From positions 1,054,001-1,118,000 of the forward strand of contig NZ_JACHIW010000002.1 of assembly GCF_014203395.1 (NCBI RefSeq): a stretch of 64,000 bases of DNA, written 5' to 3'. Source of the DNA: Saccharopolyspora phatthalungensis (GTDB lineage Bacteria; Actinomycetota; Actinomycetes; Mycobacteriales; Pseudonocardiaceae). Below the pieces are notes generated by a model. The model saw nothing but the letters and a program-made list of their open reading frames with translations. It did not search any database and was not told where the DNA came from. The position numbers and the translations under genes were made by a program. Of this stretch, positions 50,293-58,439 are shown one piece after another. How positions within the stretch are numbered: position 1 is the stretch's first letter; every line of letters starts with the position of its first letter.

Positions 50293-50945
50293 TGCTGCTC
50301 CTCCTTCGCCGACGCCAACAGCGCCAACCGCAGCCGGGAGATGTGAGCCCGGGCCGCCCGCTCGGCCTCGGCAGGGTCGCCGGATTCGATCGCGGCCAGG
50401 ATCGTGCGGTGGTCGGCCAAGGCATGCCGGGGTCCGGCCGTGACCGTCGTGGTGCGCATCGCCAGCCGGATCTGGGTCTGGATGTCGTCGAGCAGCCGGA
50501 TCACCTCGGGGTTTCCGCCGGCCTGCCGGACGAGCGCGTGGAAGCGCATGTCGGCCTCCAGGTGCCGTTCCAGATCGGCGGCTTCGACCGCCTCTTCGTG
50601 CTCGGCGAGGATTTCGTGGAGCCGGTCGACCAACCGGCGACCGGCGTTCTCCACGGCCAACCGGGCCGCGAGCCCTTCCAGCACTTCGCGCACGTCGTAG
50701 AGGGCCGCCAGCTCCGCCGCGCCCACGCGGGCCACCACCGCGCCACGACGCGGTTCCTCCCGCGCTAGCCGTTCCTGCGTTAGCCGCAGCACCGCGTCGC
50801 GCACCGGGCTGCGGCTGACCTCAAGCTCCTCGGCGAGGGCGGGCACGCTCAGCCGGGCGCCCGGCAGTAACTCACCGGAGAAGATCTGCTCTCGCAGATG
50901 CTGGTACACCGCGTCCGCGATGCGCTCCGCGGATGAAACCTTCAT
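50289..50945 (-). CDS. GntR-family transcriptional regulator, FCD subfamily
   Basis: 218 residues. ATG 50945 (MKVSSAERIADAV) is chosen over ATG 50951 because the GGAAGGA ribosome site touches the earlier codon but is correctly spaced from this one. Residues about 8-70 form the winged HTH (LREQIFSGELLPGARLSVPALAEELEVSRSPVRDAV in register with GntR proteins). Residues 80-205 are the all-helical FCD ligand domain with the Asp and His residues that bind metal (DVREVLEGLAARLA, RFHALV, DHRTILAAI). It is the first gene of a four-base-overlap operon with the dehydratase and aldehyde dehydrogenase. It probably represses both this operon and the divergent genes through the ATGCA sites at 51035-51076, relieved by the sugar acid. 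Confidence 0.94.
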   Translation of the reverse strand: MKVSSAERIADAVYQHLREQIFSGELLPGARLSVPALAEELEVSRSPVRDAVLRLTQERLAREEPRRGAVVARVGAAELAALYDVREVLEGLAARLAVENAGRRLVDRLHEILAEHEEAVEAADLERHLEADMRFHALVRQAGGNPEVIRLLDDIQTQIRLAMRTTTVTAGPRHALADHRTILAAIESGDPAEAERAARAHISRLRLALLASAKEEQQ

Positions 50946-51022
50946 CGTCATTCCTTCCCAATCCCGGGCCAGATCGCGGCCCCGAGGCAGATCGCGGCGC
51001 CGAATGCGCAGCCCCCAACACC

Positions 51023-51079
51023 TTGACACGTTACATGCACTGGGTCCAATCTACATGCAACTCGCCGGTTGTGCATATA
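51023..51079. promoter_or_regulatory. Divergent promoter with three ATGCA operator-like cores spaced 20 bp
   Basis: TTGACA at 51023-51028 gives a strong plus-strand -35, with CAATCT at 51047-51052 a possible -10. TACATGCA occurs at 51032-51039 and again at 51052-51059, and the inverted core TGCATATA follows at 51072-51079, each step 20 bp. Wider arms (GGTCCAAT and its partner near 51080) add imperfect dyad symmetry. This layout suits a dimeric FCD-type regulator. Confidence 0.55.
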
Positions 51080-51131
51080 ACTGGACCATCGCAGCCGATC
51101 AGTCCTGGCGAAGCAAGGAGCAAGGATCCAC

Positions 51132-52046
51132 ATGGAGCAAGGAAGCTCTGCCAAGAACCACACCGCAGCCGTACTCGGGCTGGGCACCATGGGCGGCCGG
51201 GTGGCCGCCCGCTTGCGGGAAGCCGGCGCGCAGGTGTCGGGATACGACTTGTCCGCTGCGGCCAAGACCGCCGCGGCCGAGGCCGGGGTCCGCGTTTGCG
51301 ACACCCCGGAAGAAGCGGTGCAGAACGTCTCGCTGGTGGTGCTCTCGCTGCCGCTTCCGAAGGACGTCATCGCCGCCGCGCAAGGCCCGCTGAGCAAGGT
51401 AGCGGCCGGCACCGTGGTGATCGACCTGTCCACGATCGACCCCGCGAGCGCACGCACGGCGGCCCAGGTGCTGGGGTCCGCCGGTGCCCATTACCTGGAT
51501 GCACCGGTGCTCGGCCGCCCGGAGCGGTGCGGAAACTGGACCCTTGCGGTCGGCGGCGATGCCGAAGCCGTGGACCGGGTCCGTCCGATCCTGGAGGGCA
51601 CCGTCGCGACGCGCGTGGCGCATGTGGGCGAAGTGGGCACCGGGTCGGTGGTGAAGCTGCTGAACAACCTCATGTTCGGGGCGATCAATGCGGTCACCGC
51701 GGAAGCGATCAACATCAGCCGGCTCGCCGGCCTGGACCCCGAGGTGTTCGCCCAGGTGGTCGCCGACTCCGGGGCGGCCACGGTGTCCGGCCTGTTCCGC
51801 GACCTGGCCGCGAAAATGCCGGCCGGCGACTACTCGCCGACGTTCGCGCTCGGCCTGCTGCGCAAGGACAACCGGCTGGCACTCGAACTCGCCAACAGCA
51901 GTGGCAGCCCCGCCTTCATCGCCACCTGCGTCAACCAGATCAACAACTTGACGGCGAGCCGCGGCTGGAGTGGCGAGGACACCGGTGCCGTGCACAAGCT
52001 GTACGAACTGCTCTCTGCCCCCGACACCACGCCGAACACGCCATGA
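51132..52046 (+). CDS. NAD(P)-dependent beta-hydroxyacid dehydrogenase (3-hydroxyisobutyrate dehydrogenase family)
   Basis: 304 residues, ATG with AAGGAGCAAGGA upstream. The N-terminal Rossmann motif GLGTMGGRVA is followed by VIDLSTIDP (substrate-binding loop) and the catalytic Lys in SVVKLLNNL near residue 176, then the all-helical C-terminal domain. The length and these motifs fit 3-hydroxyisobutyrate, tartronate-semialdehyde and related beta-hydroxyacid dehydrogenases. The short segment LGRPERCGNWTLAVGG lacks the common GG-x-x-GA pattern after the catalytic loop, so it may belong to the broader imine-reductase-like branch. It lies divergent from the regulator and is followed after 75 bp by the MFS gene, so a step in the same acid catabolism, such as tartronate semialdehyde reduction, is likely. 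Confidence 0.9.
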   Translation: MEQGSSAKNHTAAVLGLGTMGGRVAARLREAGAQVSGYDLSAAAKTAAAEAGVRVCDTPEEAVQNVSLVVLSLPLPKDVIAAAQGPLSKVAAGTVVIDLSTIDPASARTAAQVLGSAGAHYLDAPVLGRPERCGNWTLAVGGDAEAVDRVRPILEGTVATRVAHVGEVGTGSVVKLLNNLMFGAINAVTAEAINISRLAGLDPEVFAQVVADSGAATVSGLFRDLAAKMPAGDYSPTFALGLLRKDNRLALELANSSGSPAFIATCVNQINNLTASRGWSGEDTGAVHKLYELLSAPDTTPNTP

Positions 52047-52121
52047 GTGCCGCACGCCGCCGGCAGCGCGGCCCCGCCGAAACCGACCGCTCGCCCGCCC
52101 GGAACAAAGGAGTCACGTGCG

Positions 52122-53534
52122 ATGGCTGAACTGGTCGTACGCTCCAAACGAGACATCATCGACTACGTCAACTCCCACCCGACCGGCACGCGGCGAACCA
52201 AGATCCTCGCCTTCATCGCGCTGGGCGGAGTGTTCGTCGATGCCTACGACTTCACCAGCCTCGGCATCGGCATCGACTCGCTCAAGCACCAGCTCGGGCT
52301 GAGCCCGTTCGAGCTCGGCAGCGTCACCGCGATCATGGCGGTCGGCGCGATGCTGGGCGCGCTGGTCGGCGGCTACGTCGTCGACAAGATCGGACGGTTC
52401 AAGCTCTTCATCCTCGACCTCGCCCTGTTCGTCGTCGCCGCGATCGGCGCCGGACTGTCCCCGAACCTCGAACTCCTGCTGCTGTTCCGGTTCCTGCTCG
52501 GCGTCGGCGTGGGCATCGACATGCCGGTGACGTTCAGCTTCGTCGCCGAATTCACCAACAGCAAGGACAAGGGCAAGTACGTCAACTTCTGGCAGTCCAT
52601 CTGGTATCTGGCGGTGGTCTCCACCGGCCTGATCGTGATGCCGTTCTACTTCGCCGGCGTGACGGAGAACCTCTGGCGGTGGGCGGTCGGGTTCGGCGCC
52701 GTGCCGGCCCTGATCGTGCTGCTACTGCGACTCGCCTACACCGAGGAAAGCCCCATGTGGGCAGCGCACAACCTCGGGCTGCACGAGGCGGGGAAGATCC
52801 TGGAGAAGAGCTACGGCATCCAGGTCCGGGTGAAACCCGACGCCACCGCCGAACAGGCCGCGCCGCGGCGAAAGGTCGGCATCGGCGAAATCTTCACCTC
52901 CCGGTTCCGCGCCCGGACCGTGCTGGCGTCGGTGATCAGCGGAACACAGGCGATTCAGTATTACGCGGTCGGCTTCTACATCCCGGTGATCGCCGCGATG
53001 ATCTTCGGGGCGGACACCCTGTCGGTCCTGATCGCCACCATCGGCATCAACCTGTTCGGCGTCCTCGGCGGGACAACGCAGCCGTTCCTGACCCACCGGC
53101 TCGGACTGCGCAAACTGGCCCTGATCGGGTACGTCATCGTCGCGGCCAGCCTCATCGCCCTTGGAGTACTGGGCAAAACCTCCTGGGCGTATGTGTCGGC
53201 GCTGCTCGTTGGCCTGCTGATCTTCGGGCACTCCTTCGGCCCGGGCGCGCAGGGCAAGACGATGGCGGCGCTGTCCTACCCCACCGAAATCCGCGGAGCC
53301 GGAATGGGCTGGGCCGAAGGTGTCTCCCGGGTCGGCACGATCATCGGTTTCTACTCTTTCCCGTTGATCCTCGCCTCGTTCGGGCTGTCCACCACCATGC
53401 TGCTGCTGACCCTCGTGCCCATCGCGGGCCTCATCACGCTGGGTTCCATCCGCTGGGACCCCGTCGGACAAGACGTGGAAACCTCCGACGACGAGTCGCG
53501 CGGCGAGCGCCGGAGCCAACCCGCGCAGTCCTGA
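52122..53534 (+). CDS. MFS transporter, sugar acid/aromatic acid type
   Basis: 470 residues; ATG 52122 has AAAGGAG correctly placed, whereas in-frame ATG 52047 would begin inside the gene junction. Twelve hydrophobic segments can be counted in two groups of six. The loop between helices two and three reads GGYVVDKIGRFK, the MFS signature, and helix one contains FVDAYDFTS, the acidic motif common in the metabolite:H+ symporter branch. It ends in a polar tail rich in Glu, Arg and Ser. Gene order downstream of the dehydrogenase and the shared operator point to uptake of the acid substrate degraded by the divergent operon. Confidence 0.93.
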   Translation: MAELVVRSKRDIIDYVNSHPTGTRRTKILAFIALGGVFVDAYDFTSLGIGIDSLKHQLGLSPFELGSVTAIMAVGAMLGALVGGYVVDKIGRFKLFILDLALFVVAAIGAGLSPNLELLLLFRFLLGVGVGIDMPVTFSFVAEFTNSKDKGKYVNFWQSIWYLAVVSTGLIVMPFYFAGVTENLWRWAVGFGAVPALIVLLLRLAYTEESPMWAAHNLGLHEAGKILEKSYGIQVRVKPDATAEQAAPRRKVGIGEIFTSRFRARTVLASVISGTQAIQYYAVGFYIPVIAAMIFGADTLSVLIATIGINLFGVLGGTTQPFLTHRLGLRKLALIGYVIVAASLIALGVLGKTSWAYVSALLVGLLIFGHSFGPGAQGKTMAALSYPTEIRGAGMGWAEGVSRVGTIIGFYSFPLILASFGLSTTMLLLTLVPIAGLITLGSIRWDPVGQDVETSDDESRGERRSQPAQS

Positions 53535-53540
53535 AGCACC

Positions 53541-53559
53541 CCAGGTGCCGGGCGCCTGG
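53541..53559 (+). terminator. Hairpin just after the MFS gene
   Basis: CCAGGTGC pairs with GCGCCTGG (one wobble) around a CGG loop, seven bases after the MFS stop codon. No T-run follows, as is usual in high-GC actinomycetes. Probable intrinsic terminator of the plus-strand operon. Confidence 0.5.
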
Positions 53560-53592
53560 TTCGCAAGTACATCTAAACACTCCGCACCCAGG

Positions 53593-53639
53593 CCGGTGCG
53601 TGGCCCACGGCGGGAAACCCGCCAAGGGCCGCGCACCGG
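53593..53639. terminator. Strong two-part hairpin
   Basis: A 14-bp outer stem (53593-53606 with 53626-53639, one wobble) encloses, through two-base bulges, a 6-bp GGCGGG/CCCGCC stem with an AAA loop. It may be a second terminator for the MFS operon or a structured RNA. The rest of the 474-bp gap (53535-54008) holds no gene I can support. Confidence 0.55.
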
Positions 53640-54008
53640 TATTACGCTTCGCACAACACCGGCCACTGGCCGTGTTTCGGCGCCCCGCGAAACCGCCCTC
53701 CGCGCATGCCTCAATGGACTTGTGCCGTTGACGCGCTGACCACGTTGTTCGCCATCGCCTCTCGCGTGCAACCGATCCAAACCAAAGTCTTCGTGTCCAT
53801 TCAGGCAATTCCGCGTAGAAAAGCGGGCCACGAACACCGCACAACGCGCCGCACACCCCGGACATCGGTCATCGTGGTGGCAGCCGTCACAGCGAGGACG
53901 TCAGGAACCCCCCGCAGCGACGACGCGTGCAGCCCGCCCCGAATCCCGACAACAACACAGCGGGCCGCAGCCGGCCCGCCGCGCAGTTCCATTCCGGAGA
54001 TGATGACG

Positions 54009-54521
54009 ATGACCGCGACAACATCATGGTTCGCACAGTCGAAACCGATTGACCCGGGAACCGCTGGCGATCAGCCGAGCGAGCTCGCGCAGGATGCCGC
54101 GCGCTACGCCGAACTCCTGGGGTGCTCGCTGGACATCGATGCCGCGACGGGACGGATCATCGCCGTGACCGGCGATGCGTTGGATGCCATCACGATGCCT
54201 GCCGAACTCGGCACCCGGGTGGCCGCCGGGCTCGCCATCAGCCTGATGTCCGGCCCGATCCTGCGCAGCCCGAACCAGCGCACGTGGACCTTCCTGACCA
54301 GGCCGTGCCGGATGGCGACGCACGACGTGCCCGCCGATCTCCGCACCGCGAAGGTCAGCGCGATTGCGCGAGGCACCAAGCTAATCCTGCCGTCGCGGTG
54401 GCCGAGCCCGGTCACACCGCATTGGGTGGTAGCACCGACGTCGACCCCACGGACGCTGCCCGGGTGCCAGCCGGTGCTCGGAATCGCGCGCCGGGTCCTG
54501 GCCGAGCGCGAAACCGCGTAG
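54009..54521 (+). CDS. Hypothetical protein
   Basis: 170 residues from ATG 54009, chosen because GGAG lies nine bases upstream; two adjacent in-frame ATGs at 54000 and 54003 sit too close to that site. The reading frame shows good actinobacterial third-position GC. The sequence is a compact alpha/beta protein with segments DAARYAELLGCSLDIDAATG, RTWTFLTRPCRM and TKLILPSRWPSPVTPHWV and no signal peptide or membrane helix. It is reminiscent of short actinobacterial proteins related to the N-terminal part of primase-polymerase-like proteins (SPNQRTWTFLTRPC), but the catalytic acidic residues are not evident and the match is from memory. It stands alone between the sugar-acid locus and the cobalamin riboswitch; function unknown. 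Confidence 0.6.
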   Translation: MTATTSWFAQSKPIDPGTAGDQPSELAQDAARYAELLGCSLDIDAATGRIIAVTGDALDAITMPAELGTRVAAGLAISLMSGPILRSPNQRTWTFLTRPCRMATHDVPADLRTAKVSAIARGTKLILPSRWPSPVTPHWVVAPTSTPRTLPGCQPVLGIARRVLAERETA

Positions 54522-54724
54522 AAACGCCTCGCACATATCGAGGCTGCCTCCGCACCGACGAATCCATTGCACCGATAGGACGATGACGGGTTAGTCGCCC
54601 GGCACCGCGCCACGAATCCCCCGTGGACCGAGTTGCGCCAGCGCGCAGGAACGAGAGTGATCTCGGGCACGTGTCTTGACGGGCGTCGCCGGGACTGCAA
54701 ATGTCACCCCACACAAGTTCATTC

Positions 54725-54862
54725 GACGGCGCCCAGGAAGCCGGTGCGAATCCGGCACGGTCCCGCCACTGTGAATGGGGAGCTACCGCCACCTGTGCCA
54801 CTGCCGGTGAAACGGCGGGAAGGCGAGCGGAGCGCAGTGATCCATGAGTCAGGAGACTGACG
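54725..54862 (+). promoter_or_regulatory. Cobalamin riboswitch
   Basis: The B12 box is plain at 54737-54773 (GAAGCCGGTGCGAATCCGG, then CGGTCCCGCCACTGTGA), followed by the GCCACTG and GGGAAGGC elements and a closing GAGTCAGGAGACTGAC at 54846-54861. These are the conserved parts of the adenosylcobalamin/cobalamin aptamer. It precedes a His-rich leader ORF and the ABC transport locus on the plus strand, so high cobalamin should shut that locus off. A GGGG/CCCC hairpin at 54882-54897 and the dyad GAGGTACCTC (54902-54911), which covers the ribosome site of the leader ORF, may form the expression platform. Confidence 0.92.
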
Positions 54863-54913
54863 TCGTCGTGCCGATTCGTACGGGGTCGCGGAGCCCCGGA
54901 GGAGGTACCTCAG

Positions 54914-55027
54914 GTGCAGCACCGCGCCGCGCACGTCGCCGTTGTCCGGCATCGCCGCCACAGGCACGTTCGTTTGACGCATCACCCTGACGTCGTCAGC
55001 ACCGCCATTCCGGCCGCGCAGGTCTGA
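54914..55027 (+). CDS. Short histidine-rich leader peptide (37 residues)
   Basis: GTG 54914 follows an excellent GGAGGAGG ribosome site and runs 37 codons to TGA at 55025. Seven residues are His (positions 3, 7, 13, 16, 18, 23, 24) and many others Arg, clustered as VRHRRHRHVRLTHH. It lies between the cobalamin riboswitch and a 7-bp perfect hairpin at 55036-55053. Two readings are possible: a translated leader whose ribosome occupancy sets formation of the hairpin, or a tiny metal-binding peptide under B12 control. The RHV.L core faintly recalls actinobacterial attenuator leader peptides of sulfur-amino-acid genes. Too short for homology judgement by eye. Confidence 0.5.
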   Translation: MQHRAAHVAVVRHRRHRHVRLTHHPDVVSTAIPAAQV

Positions 55028-55035
55028 TCACCCCC

Positions 55036-55053
55036 GTCCGCCGATGGGCGGAC
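55036..55053 (+). terminator. Attenuator-like hairpin after the leader ORF
   Basis: GTCCGCC (55036-55042) pairs perfectly with GGCGGAC (55047-55053) around a 4-base loop, nine bases after the leader stop and just before the degraded PLP-enzyme gene. Flanking GGTC (55021) and GACC (55057) could extend the structure. No T-run. Confidence 0.45.
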
Positions 55054-55063
55054 CCCGACCTGC

Positions 55064-55810
55064 GTGGAGACACCTGTGCTCGCTGCTCATCTCTGCCCGT
55101 CGTCGGCGCCACATTCGGCCTTACACGCCACGATCGGCCGAGTACGCGCCGAAGACCCGACGCGATCGGCCGCATGGCGGCTCGACAACGTCCGGACCTC
55201 GATCGCTTTCCTGACCATCCAAAGTGCACAGCGCCCGCCGCACCCCACGGGCGGGTGGCAACGGAGCAGGCGCGATCGGGTCGGCGAGCTGCTCGCTCGA
55301 TTACCCGGTGCTTATTGGCCGGACCAGTACAACAACCCGGACAATCCCGCCGGATACCTCGCCCTGGGCCGGGAAATCACTGACCAGTTCCAGCATTTGG
55401 ATGTCTTGGTGTGCAGTGTCGGCACCGGTGGACACGGTGCCGGGATCGCGCCGGTGGTTCGCGAGCGTTGGCCGCATATCCGGATCGTGGGGTTCGATTC
55501 GACCGACTCGACCGTCTTCGGCCAGCCGGCCGCGCACCGGCTGATGCGTGGTTTGGGAAGCAGCATCCATCCGGACAACGTCGCCTACGACATCTTCGAT
55601 GAAGTGCACTGGATCGGCCCCGCGGAAGCCTTGGACGCGTGCCGCCGGCTCGCCGCCGGCTCGTTCGTCACCGGCGGATGGAGCACCGGTGCCGTCGCTC
55701 TGGCCGCCGCGTGGTGCGCTCGGGAGCTGGACTCCGACCTGATGTGCGCGGTGTTCCCGGACGGGCCGCACCGCTACTGGCAGAGCTGGTGCTCGGCGTC
55801 CGGAACCTGA
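55064..55810 (+). pseudogene. Cysteine-synthase-like PLP enzyme remnant (N-terminal catalytic part lost)
   Basis: The C-terminal half is clearly a beta-family PLP enzyme: YWPDQYNNPDNPAGY, VCSVGTGGHGAG (phosphate-binding loop region), GFDSTDSTVFG and TGGWSTGAVALAA. The N-terminal lobe with the PLP-binding lysine and the Ser/Thr-rich loop is missing. About 80 residues of non-matching sequence follow a short LHATIGR stretch that recalls the family N-terminus, so internal deletion or frameshift is likely. The last helices are also cut, where the gene runs into the MFS remnant. Related enzymes (SbnA type) make diaminopropionate for metallophores; together with the B12 riboswitch and exporter this suggests a lost metallophore biosynthesis step. 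Frame 55064-55810 is open but probably non-functional. Confidence 0.75.
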
Positions 55811-56922
55811 GCCAGCAGGGGATGTTCCTGCTCGGGGGAACCGCCGCGGACCGGCTCGGGTGCCGACCGATGATCATCACGGGGTGCGCGCTGCGGGTGG
55901 TCTCCTTCGGGTTGTTCGCCGTGTTCACCTCGCTGCCGGGCTTGTGCGCCGCCGCCGTGCTCACCGGTCTGGCGGGTGCCCTGTTCAATCCGGCCGTCCG
56001 CACCTACCTCATGCATGAGGCCGGGGACCGACGCGCGGAAGCGTTCGCGGTGTTCAACGTTTTCGCGCACGCCGGGACTCTCGTCGGGCCGCTGCTGGGT
56101 GCCGCGTTGCTCACCGTCGACTTCCGGGTGATCGCGTGGGTGGCGGGCATCGCCTTCGCGATTCTCACGGTGGCCCAGATCATCGTGCTGCCCGGCCGGG
56201 ATCTCCAATCGCAGCAGCACAGTGTGCTAGGGAGCTGGCGCGTGTTGATCAACAACCGCCGCTTCCTGGCGTTCACGCTCGCGTTGTCCGCGTACTTCGC
56301 GCTCTACAACCAGCTCTATCTGATGCTTCCGCTGGAAGCACAGCGTGTTTCCGGGCTCAGCGAATCCGTGGCCGCCGTGTTCGTGGTGTCGACCGTGGTC
56401 GGCATAGCCGGGCAGGTCCGGATCACGCAGTGGTGTCGGCGGAGGTGGAGCGCGGGTCGATCGGTCTCGCTCGGGCTGATGTGCATGGGCGTGTCCTTCC
56501 TCCCTGTGCTGCTGAGCAGTCCGCTGCTCGCAGCGCCGGCCGAGCCGGGCTGGACCGGGGTCGTGCTGGGGTGCCTTCCGGTGCTGCTGGCGACCGTGCT
56601 GTTCACGGTCGGCATGGCGGTGACCAATCCGTTCGCGATGGAGTTGCTGCCGATCGTGGGCAGCGAACGGCTGGCAGGCACCTACTACGGCTTCTACTAC
56701 CTGGTGTCCAGCCTGGTCGCGGCCGGGGTGAGCTGGCTCGTCGGGGCACTGCTCGACGCGACCGGGGATTCGCCGATGCGGTGGGCGCCGTGGCTGGCTT
56801 TGCTCGCCGTCGGGCTGGCCGGCGGAGCCGGTGCCGCAGTGCTGGAACGACGAGGGCTGCTGGACCGGGCCGGCGAGTCGGCTCGGGATTCCACGATGAC
56901 GGGGAAGGAAAATCGCCGGTGA
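55789..56922 (+). pseudogene. MFS exporter, N-terminally truncated
   Basis: From about GTG 55789 the reading frame encodes roughly 378 residues with about ten membrane helices. The loop GGTAADRLGCRP is the MFS signature that normally follows helix two. It begins at LGVRNLSQQG, which in full-length relatives is the start of helix two, so the first helix and the amino tail are missing. No ribosome site precedes it, and it overlaps the end of the PLP-enzyme frame by 22 bases. The simplest reading is a deletion that joined the tail of the PLP gene to the middle of helix one/two of the exporter. It is followed, with GTGA overlap, by the solute-binding protein gene. Whether the stump is still made is uncertain. 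Confidence 0.7.
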
Positions 56923-58439
56923 TTGACGTCAGTCGACGAAGTCTGCTCAAGGGCGCGTTGGGGACGGTCGCGTTGGCTTCACTTGCCGGATGCGGCGGTG
57001 CAGCGGGTGGCTCGAACGGGCGGCTGCGGGTGGCCTTTCCCACGTCGGGCGCGAGGGAATCGCTCGACCCGCACACCAGCTCCTTGTTCGTCGACCAGGC
57101 GCGGACCAAAGCGCTGTTCGACACATTGGTCGGCTACGCCGACGATATGAGCGTGGTGCCGCGCCTGGCCGAGTCGTGGGAACCCGACGCCACGGGGACG
57201 CGGTGGCTGATCCGGCTGCGCAACGCCCGTTTCCACGACAACCGTCCGGTCACCGCCGAAGATGTGCTTTACAGCTATCGCCGCATCGCCGATCCCGCCA
57301 CTGCTTCTCCGGCACGACAGCAGTTCGCCGCCGTCGACTTCGCCGCCAGCCGCGCACGATCGGCAACCGAAGTGGAACTCGTGCTGCCCGCCCCGAATTT
57401 CGAGTTCCCCTCGGCATGGGGAGCGCCCGCAGCGGAGATCATCCCGGCGGGCACCACGGATTTCGCCGCGCCGGTCGGTTCGGGCCCGTTCCGGTTCGTC
57501 TCATTCCAGCCCGGCCGTCCGGCGGTGTTCGCCCGCTTCGACGGCTACTGGGGCGGTGCCCCGACTCCCGCCGAGCTGGAATTCGTTCCGATCAACGAAG
57601 GGAGCGCCCGGGTCGCCGCCCTGATGTCGGGCCAAGTGCACTACGTCCACGACGTCAGCGCGAACTCAGCGAGTCTGTTGCAGGGCGACGGCCGCACCAC
57701 GGTGCTCGCCGCACCGCACGGCACCATGCAGGCCGTGGCGCTCAAGATCGACCGCCCACCCTTCAACGACCCTCGCTTGCAGCAGGCGATCCTGTCCGGT
57801 GTTGACCGCCAGGGCCTGCTGGATGTCGCGCTCAGCGGACACGGCCAGGTCGGAAACGATCTGTTCGGCAAGGGGCTGAAGTACTACCCGCAGGACCTGG
57901 CGCAACGCGAACGCGACCTCGACCTCGCCCGGGGCCTGCTGCGGCAGGCCGCGGCCGACGGGCTGGAGTTCGAGCTGATGACCAGCGCGGCCGATCCCTA
58001 TTTCGAGTCGGCCGCGACCCTGATCGCCCAGCAACTGGGCGAGATCGGGATCCGAGCCACCCCGCGAATCGGGCCGGCCGAGACGTACTTTTCCGACATC
58101 AAGAAGAGCGGCGTCGCGGCCCACACCCGTACCGCCACCCTGCCCCTGACCACCTTCATGGCGCAACGCATGCGAGGCGACGCCGGCGCCAACAACTACA
58201 CCGGCTACCGGTCACCCGAGTTCGACGCACTTTTCACCCGGGCGATGAGCACCGCCGATGAGGCGGAGCGGGCACGGTTGCTCACCGACGCCCAGCGCCT
58301 GACGCGGGACAACAGCGGCCTGTTGGTGTGGGGCTTCAGCGACTGGAACGTCGCGGTGTCCAGCGCGGTGAGCGGGATCCGGGCCGCCCCGCCCAACTCC
58401 TTGGACTGGGCGCGGTTCGACCACGCCGTCCTCGTCTGA
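56919..58439 (+). CDS. ABC transporter substrate-binding lipoprotein (family 5, peptide/nickel type)
   Basis: 506 residues; GTG 56919 overlaps the MFS stop by four bases and has GGAAGGA upstream. The start SRRSLLKG (twin arginine) leads into a hydrophobic stretch and lipobox LAGC with Cys 25, so it should be exported, possibly by Tat, and lipid-anchored. The body shows family 5 marks: LFDTLVGY, WEPDATGTRWLIRLR, RPVTAEDVLYSYRR, VGSGPFRF and LQQAILSGVDRQGLL. Such proteins bind oligopeptides, nickel or metal-metallophore complexes. The cobalamin riboswitch upstream and the neighbouring metallophore-type remnants favour a cobalt or nickel chelate as ligand (inference). Confidence 0.93.
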   Translation: MIDVSRRSLLKGALGTVALASLAGCGGAAGGSNGRLRVAFPTSGARESLDPHTSSLFVDQARTKALFDTLVGYADDMSVVPRLAESWEPDATGTRWLIRLRNARFHDNRPVTAEDVLYSYRRIADPATASPARQQFAAVDFAASRARSATEVELVLPAPNFEFPSAWGAPAAEIIPAGTTDFAAPVGSGPFRFVSFQPGRPAVFARFDGYWGGAPTPAELEFVPINEGSARVAALMSGQVHYVHDVSANSASLLQGDGRTTVLAAPHGTMQAVALKIDRPPFNDPRLQQAILSGVDRQGLLDVALSGHGQVGNDLFGKGLKYYPQDLAQRERDLDLARGLLRQAAADGLEFELMTSAADPYFESAATLIAQQLGEIGIRATPRIGPAETYFSDIKKSGVAAHTRTATLPLTTFMAQRMRGDAGANNYTGYRSPEFDALFTRAMSTADEAERARLLTDAQRLTRDNSGLLVWGFSDWNVAVSSAVSGIRAAPPNSLDWARFDHAVLV

